Assembly (NCBI GenBank): GCA_029262115.1
Contig: JAJCZZ010000048.1
Coordinates: 1 to 44,686 of the forward strand
DNA length: 44,686 nt
From: Gemmatimonadota bacterium
GTDB lineage: Bacteria; Gemmatimonadota; Gemmatimonadetes; Longimicrobiales; Gaopeijiaceae
Reading direction: 5' to 3'
Numbering within the stretch: position 1 is the stretch's first letter; each line of letters begins with the position of its first letter. The notes beneath the pieces are model-generated. The model worked only from the letters and a program-made list of their open reading frames with translations. It had not been told where the DNA came from and made no database searches. Made by a program: the position numbers and the translations under genes. Positions 40,120 to 44,686 of the stretch are shown piece after piece.

Positions 40120-40458
40120 ATGTCAGACGTCGTGAAACAGCTGCCGCTCAACCCTGTGGAGTTCCGGATTCTCATGGCTCTCCTCGATGGACCGAGCTAC
40201 GGAACCCGCATCGTAGAGCAGATCGAAGCGCGTGGAGACGTGGGGCGAAAGCTCTATCCGGCCAATCTGTTCCGGCGGATCCGGGATTTGCTGGGCAAAG
40301 GACTTCTGGAGGAGACCACGGCGCCCGCTGAGGCTGACCCCCGGCGTACCTATCTGCGGCTGACCGACCTCGGCCGAGAGGTCGCTCGCGCCGAGGCCAC
40401 ACGTCTCCGGGCTCTGCTCGATGAGGCGATTGGTCACGACTTGCTCCCCGGAAGCTGA
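40120..40458 (+). CDS. PadR-family transcriptional regulator (second)
   Basis: A 112-residue PadR-type winged helix: VEFRILMALLDGPSYGTRIV, YPANLFRRIRDLLGKGLLEE and DPRRTYLRLTDLGREVARAE. The ATG at 40120 has only weak GAG upstream; the longer frame to 40003 is rejected for its composition. The next gene, an ADOP permease, starts one base after its stop, the same gene pair as at 36740-39519 but on the other strand. Confidence 0.88.
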   Translation: MSDVVKQLPLNPVEFRILMALLDGPSYGTRIVEQIEARGDVGRKLYPANLFRRIRDLLGKGLLEETTAPAEADPRRTYLRLTDLGREVARAEATRLRALLDEAIGHDLLPGS

Positions 40459-40459
40459 C

Positions 40460-43153
40460 ATGCCCCTGCGAGACGCACGCGCGGCGGCCCGCTTCTACCG
40501 ACGGTTCGGCGCACTCCTGCCCAGAAGCCTGCGTGATCGATGGCGGGGGGAAATGGCAGAGCTGCTCCGTTTTCGCCTGGAGGCGGCCGGCGACTCACGG
40601 TGGGGGCGGATCCAGGTCTGGATGCGAGCGACGGTGGACCTTCTGGTCCAGTCGGTGATGGCACGACTAGGGGGAACGCGGCGAGAGGTGGCTGCCGAGA
40701 GCGTAACCAATGTCGGACATTTCGAGGGAAGGGGTGGGGCTTTGCGAAACGACTTCAGACACGCACTACGCGGGTTGATTTCCAGCCCGCTCTTTTCCCT
40801 TGCGGCAATCGGGACGCTGGCGCTCGGTATCGGCACCGCGGTAGGGACGTTTTCGGTGGTTCACGCAGTCCTGCTGCGAGATTTGCCCTACGAAGAGCCC
40901 GATCAACTGGTCACAGTCTGGCCCGAAGCGAACTTCAATGCGGCCATGGTCGCTGCCGCGTCGGAACGGATCCCCGGGATTGAGTCGATCACGGGCTTCG
41001 TGGGCTGGAGCTTCCTCCTATCCGAGGGCGCCGAGGCAGTCGAGGTGATCGGCAACCGGGTGAGTCCGCAGCACTTCGCGACGCTCGGAGTCACGCCGAT
41101 GATGGGGCGCGACTTCGTTGACGACGATGGTCTCCCGGATGCCCCCGGTGTAGTGATCCTTTCCCACTCTTTCTGGATCGAAGCCTTTGCCGGAGACCCG
41201 GCTACGGTCGGGCGCATCATTCAACTCGGGAACGCTGACCGAACGGTTCACGAAGTGATCGGCGTCATGCCCGAGGGTTTCCGTCCGGTGGAGGGTGATC
41301 CCAGGCTCTGGACCACGCTTCGTGTGCAACCCGGCATGTCGGTCACCGAAGACGACAGCTGGTACGTGAACACCCGGATCGCCCGCATGGCCGAGGGCGC
41401 ATCCGCATCCATCGTCCAGGAGCAGTTGCAGGCGTTCGCGAATCGGATGCATGCCGAACTCCCGCGGACCTTCTCCGAAGAAGATGCACGCGCTGCGACC
41501 GTCCAACCGCTCGCTGAATCGGTTTCAGGGGATCTGTCAGCCCCGCTTTGGCTTGCGCTGGGTGCCGTCGGCCTCGTCCTCCTGAGCGCCGTTGCCAATG
41601 TCGCAAATCTGCTGCTGGCTCGCGGTCAGTCACGGGGTCACGCCTTTGCAGTGCGGTCTGCTCTTGGAGCGGATCGGGGTCGCATGGTCAGCCTACTCAT
41701 GTCAGAGAGTGCCATCCTCGTCGCGACGGCGGGCGCGGTCGGGATCGGGATCTCCTACGGCCTGATCGGATTGGTCGTTCGGCTCGTGCCCGATGACTTC
41801 GCACGGCTGGCCGAAGTGGAGGTCAATTCTCCGGTGTTGGGATTCTCGGTGCTGGTGGTCATGGTCACCATTCTGACCGTCGGCCTGATCCCGGCACTCC
41901 GCTCCAGCCGTGTAGACGCTACTGCGGTGCTCGGTCGGGCCGGACGGGGCGAGTCGGCCCGCCGAAGCGGTCGACTCATGCCCGCTTTGGTCGCCCTTCA
42001 GGTCGCGATGGCGATGGTCACGGCCATGTCGTCAGGTTTGATGCTCCGATCGTTGCAGACCCTCCTCTCCGAAGATCCGGGGCTGGATCCCAGGGGAATC
42101 CTGACCTTTCGCGTGTGGCCAGGAGAGGTGCAGGTCGAAAGCCCGGCCGACCTGGCCGACTTCTACGGGCGGCTGTTGGACCGGATCCGAGCCATGCCCG
42201 GGGTCGAGGCGGCATCCGCGATCCACATCGTCCCGGGCAGCCTCGACAACTGGAGCTACCCCACCTATCCGGAAGGCCACAGCTACGCTGAGGGGGATGC
42301 CGTTGTGACCACGAGCTTTCGTGCCGTATGGCCCCAGTACTTCGAAACCGTCGGCATTCCTCTCATCGCGGGCCGGACCCTTCGGCCCAGCGACGACGCC
42401 GCATCGGAGGCGGTGACCGTAGTGAACCAAGCCTTTGTCGATCAGTGGTGGCCGGGTGAGTCTGGGCTGGGGAAAACCATCCGAACCTTCAGTCCCACCG
42501 CCTCACCGGCTCGTGTAGTCGGCGTCGTTGGCAATGTTCGCCAGTTCGGACTCGGCGCTCAGGCCAGCCCCGAGATGTACTACGCGCATCGACAGTGGGG
42601 ACGACAGATGATCGGGCAGAGCATCGTGATCAAATTCGCTGATGGTGATCCGCTCGGTCGTGCTTCGGATGTTCGGGCCGTGGTAGCCGCGCTGGACCCC
42701 TTGACCCCACTGAGTCGAGTGGCTCCTCTCGAGGACGTTCTCACCCAAAACGTCAGTTCGGACCGCTTCGTCACCACACTGCTGTCAGCCTTTGGAGCCT
42801 TGGCAGTGGCGCTGGGTGCCATCGGGGTTTTCGGAATGACTGCCTTCACCGTGGGGCGAAGGTTGCCGGAGTACGGTGTGCGCATCGCCCTGGGGGCGAG
42901 TCGAGCCGGTGTGGTCCGACAGGCGCTGGCCAAAACCAGCCCCCCGGTGATGGCGGGGTTGGCGCTGGGCCTTTTCGGTGCGTTTGCCAGCACCAGGCTT
43001 CTGGCCAGCGTCCTTTATGAGATCACGCCCACCGATCCGATGACCTTCGTTCTAGTGTCGGCTGTGATACTCACCGTCGGCACCCTGGCCACCCTGCTTC
43101 CTTCTCTGCGAGCCGGGCGAGTCGATCCGGTTGCGTCCCTCTCTGACAGCTGA
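40460..43153 (+). CDS. ADOP-type ABC transporter permease (second)
   Basis: An 897-residue inner-membrane permease. It opens with RDARAAARFYRRFGALLPRS, the soluble N-terminal module. Two MacB/FtsX units follow (GTLALGIGTAVGTFSVVHAV; LALGAVGLVLLSAVANVANL; LSAFGALAVALGAIGVFGMT), and it ends LRAGRVDPVASLSDS. ATG at 40460 has GGAAG five bases upstream. The frame to 40421 overlaps PadR and is rejected. Like the other copy it lacks an adjacent ATPase. Confidence 0.92.
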   Translation: MPLRDARAAARFYRRFGALLPRSLRDRWRGEMAELLRFRLEAAGDSRWGRIQVWMRATVDLLVQSVMARLGGTRREVAAESVTNVGHFEGRGGALRNDFRHALRGLISSPLFSLAAIGTLALGIGTAVGTFSVVHAVLLRDLPYEEPDQLVTVWPEANFNAAMVAAASERIPGIESITGFVGWSFLLSEGAEAVEVIGNRVSPQHFATLGVTPMMGRDFVDDDGLPDAPGVVILSHSFWIEAFAGDPATVGRIIQLGNADRTVHEVIGVMPEGFRPVEGDPRLWTTLRVQPGMSVTEDDSWYVNTRIARMAEGASASIVQEQLQAFANRMHAELPRTFSEEDARAATVQPLAESVSGDLSAPLWLALGAVGLVLLSAVANVANLLLARGQSRGHAFAVRSALGADRGRMVSLLMSESAILVATAGAVGIGISYGLIGLVVRLVPDDFARLAEVEVNSPVLGFSVLVVMVTILTVGLIPALRSSRVDATAVLGRAGRGESARRSGRLMPALVALQVAMAMVTAMSSGLMLRSLQTLLSEDPGLDPRGILTFRVWPGEVQVESPADLADFYGRLLDRIRAMPGVEAASAIHIVPGSLDNWSYPTYPEGHSYAEGDAVVTTSFRAVWPQYFETVGIPLIAGRTLRPSDDAASEAVTVVNQAFVDQWWPGESGLGKTIRTFSPTASPARVVGVVGNVRQFGLGAQASPEMYYAHRQWGRQMIGQSIVIKFADGDPLGRASDVRAVVAALDPLTPLSRVAPLEDVLTQNVSSDRFVTTLLSAFGALAVALGAIGVFGMTAFTVGRRLPEYGVRIALGASRAGVVRQALAKTSPPVMAGLALGLFGAFASTRLLASVLYEITPTDPMTFVLVSAVILTVGTLATLLPSLRAGRVDPVASLSDS

Positions 43154-43204
43154 CGGCGGCCTGAGGCCGGGAGAATCACTGGACTGATCCGACCGCCCTG
43201 GTTG

Positions 43205-44243
43205 ATTCGCTTGACGACCGTCAATCTTTCTCAGCGCGTCCCGGTGCAGGGACTCGGACCGGAACGTGACGGGACGGTCACCATCTCCGTGTTCCGCGAC
43301 CGCGACGCCGAGCCCCTGCGCGTCGATCGCCTGCCCTACGATCTCAAGAAGATCCGCCGCTACGTTCAGCGCCTGCAAGCCGAAGGCACCGTCCGCGCAT
43401 GCTACGAAGCTTCGGGTGCCGGCTACGTGCTCCAGCGCACCTTCGCAGAGTGGGGCGTCGCGTGCGACCTCGCCGCGCCGTCGCTGATCCCACGCCGCCC
43501 CGGCGAGCATCGAAAGACCGATCGACGCGACGCCATCAAGCTCGCGCGTGACTTCCGCGACGGCCGCCTGGTGCTGGTCCACATCCCGACCGAAGCCGTG
43601 GACCGTGCGCCATTTCAACTGGATCCGCCGGGTCCTCGCGCCTGGCACGCTCGCCGAGGAGGATTACACCGTCCTCTCCGAGTACCTCGCCCTCCCCTGA
43701 GTTCAAGCTCCAGCGCCGAGACGACCTCGACCGACGGATCGCCGAGCTCGCTCTCACCCTCGCTACAAACCCGTCGTCGACCGCATCTGCTGCTTCCGCG
43801 GCTTCAAGACCCAGGCCCCCATGGTCATCGCCGCCGAACTCGGTGACGTGCGCCGCTTCGAGAGCCCGCGCCAGCTCATGGCCTACGTGGGTCTCGTGCC
43901 CAGCGAGCACTCCTCCGGCGATCGACGACGACTCGGTGCCATCACCAAGGCAGGCAACGCGCGCGTTCGGCACGTTCTCATCCAGGCCGCCTGGCACTAC
44001 CGAAAGCGGCCCACCGTAGGCGCCTCCCTTCGACAGCGCCAGCGAGGTCAGAACCCCGACGTCATTCGCCACGCCTGGAAGTGCCAGCGTCGCCTGTACA
44101 CTCTCTTACATCGGCTCGCCGCCAAGAAGCCTAGCCAAGTGGCTGCCACCGCCGTCGCCCGCGAGATGGTCGGCTTCCTCCGGGCCGTGCTCCGCGAGAT
44201 CGACGTCGCCCAACTCAACACGGAGGTGAGCGCCGCCGCCTGA
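43205..44243 (+). pseudogene. IS110-family transposase, broken
   Basis: The N-terminal part (GTVTISVFRDRDAEPLRVDR; EASGAGYVLQRTFAEWGVAC; PRRPGEHRKTDRRDAIKLAR) lacks the usual first strand and Asp of the DEDD domain. After HIPTEAVDRA a deletion and frameshifts occur: FNWIRRVLAPGTLAEEDYTV lies in another frame ending at a stop. The C-terminal Transposase_20 domain (VIAAELGDVRRFESPRQLMA; GLVPSEHSSGDRRRLGAITK; AGNARVRHVLIQAAWHYR) is open from 43821 to 44243. So several lesions separate the halves and it cannot transpose by itself. Confidence 0.85.
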
Positions 44244-44686
44244 GCCAACACGAATCCAGGGGAGTCCCGGGGCACGATTTGGAGAACGCCCCGAAACGTT
44301 CTATGAGATCCGGCTTTTCGCCCAATCCCCGCGTATAGACTCCGGCCAGCTCCCGACGAATCCGTCTCCTGGTGCTCTGGGCCCTCAGCCCAACCACCGT
44401 ATATCAGCAGGATTCATCGTCGAAGACGCCCCGGGCTCCCCACTCGCGTTTCAACAAACTTGACAGGGCCCTTCCATATCAACGTTCAAGAGTTGCGACG
44501 CCGGCGCCTCCTCACGCCTGACGAGGCTCCGCTCGTCGATACAAACCGGCACGCTTCCCGACCCCGCAAGGTCTTGCGCCGCGAGCCCAACGAAGGGGTA
44601 CCCGCGCCCATCGGGCGTGGGTCGTGCCGATATGACGCGCCGGCTATCGGAGGCCGGGGGGCTCTTTGTTGAAAGTCTGCAAAAAC
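44244..44686. other. Non-coding end of the contig, with short repeats
   Basis: No gene supported. TTTCAACAAA at 44449-44458 and its complement at 44665-44674 form a 10-bp inverted pair about 216 bases apart. The first is followed by CTTGACAGGG, which may mark the right end of the IS110-type element. The dispersed GGGTACCC repeat lies inside, at 44595-44624. Confidence 0.5.
44595..44624 (+). repeat. GGGTACCC-centred dispersed repeat, right-end copy
   Basis: GGGGTACCCGCGCC at 44595-44608 and GCGTGGGTCG at 44615-44624 match the minus strand of 22-49 apart from the spacer. The two copies face each other across the window, as expected if the assembly broke at a repeat family. Confidence 0.6.

Noticed and set aside
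43157-43169. Short CGGCC-TGA-GGCCG hairpin after the second permease as a terminator
   Set aside because: Only 5-bp arms and no T tract; common by chance at this GC content.
1-44686. tRNA, rRNA and CRISPR arrays
   Set aside because: I looked for T-loop-like GGTTCGAATCC motifs, ribosomal cores and regular repeats and found only chance matches inside coding genes.

Overview
The window reads as a GC-rich bacterial contig, most likely from Gemmatimonadota or a related uncultured phylum. This is inferred from the high GC, two PadR plus ADOP-type (orphan MacB/FtsX-like) permease pairs, many FG-GAP or beta-propeller lipoproteins, and an RsrA-type zinc anti-sigma factor. No rRNA, tRNA or CRISPR array was seen. 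Related GGGTACCC-centred repeats lie at both ends in opposite orientation, so the window may be a whole contig broken at repeats.

Layout. 0.2-1.9 kb: minus-strand operon of a hypothetical protein, a TPR protein, a SigR-like ECF sigma factor and its RsrA-like anti-sigma factor. 2.0-5.4 kb: housekeeping-type genes (a conserved hypothetical, a CPBP membrane protease coupled to a PLP decarboxylase, and two small hypotheticals). 5.4-7.3 kb: decayed DNA with a nonsense-mutated DUF4256 copy, a seven-helix membrane protein and a scrap of 3-hydroxyacyl-CoA dehydrogenase.

7.4-23.0 kb is the centrepiece: a nine-gene minus-strand operon for an NHLP-type ribosomal peptide. In transcription order it encodes an MDR-family reductase, a LanM synthetase, a precursor peptide, a flavin oxidase, a cyclic-nucleotide-binding-domain protein, a TolC-like outer-membrane protein, an HlyD-like adaptor, a C39 peptidase/ABC exporter and a second ABC exporter. 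A divergent hybrid sensor kinase (LamG sensor, histidine kinase, receiver and AraC-type HTH) begins at about 23.16 kb. A large dyad lies between the two start regions. The precursor carries two tandem nitrile-hydratase-like leaders and contains no cysteine, although the LanM cyclase domain keeps three zinc-ligand cysteines of the ProcM-like CCG type. The operon may therefore make a dehydrated, possibly reduced (D-amino-acid-containing), ring-less peptide rather than a true lanthipeptide. This is the main finding.

25.9-36.6 kb is a patchwork accessory region: intact DUF4256, a small lipoprotein, a membrane MutS-like ATPase, a propeller lipoprotein, a Phd antitoxin with a deleted VapC toxin, a decayed FtsX permease, an FG-GAP lipoprotein, a small lipoprotein, a DUF6155-like protein, a serine-hydrolase scrap, an intact Xre/MbcA-RES toxin-antitoxin pair, and a Nudix gene whose 3' end is IS3-transposase-derived sequence. 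36.7-43.2 kb holds the two PadR/ADOP permease units on opposite strands. 43.2-44.5 kb is a broken IS110-family transposase followed by non-coding sequence.
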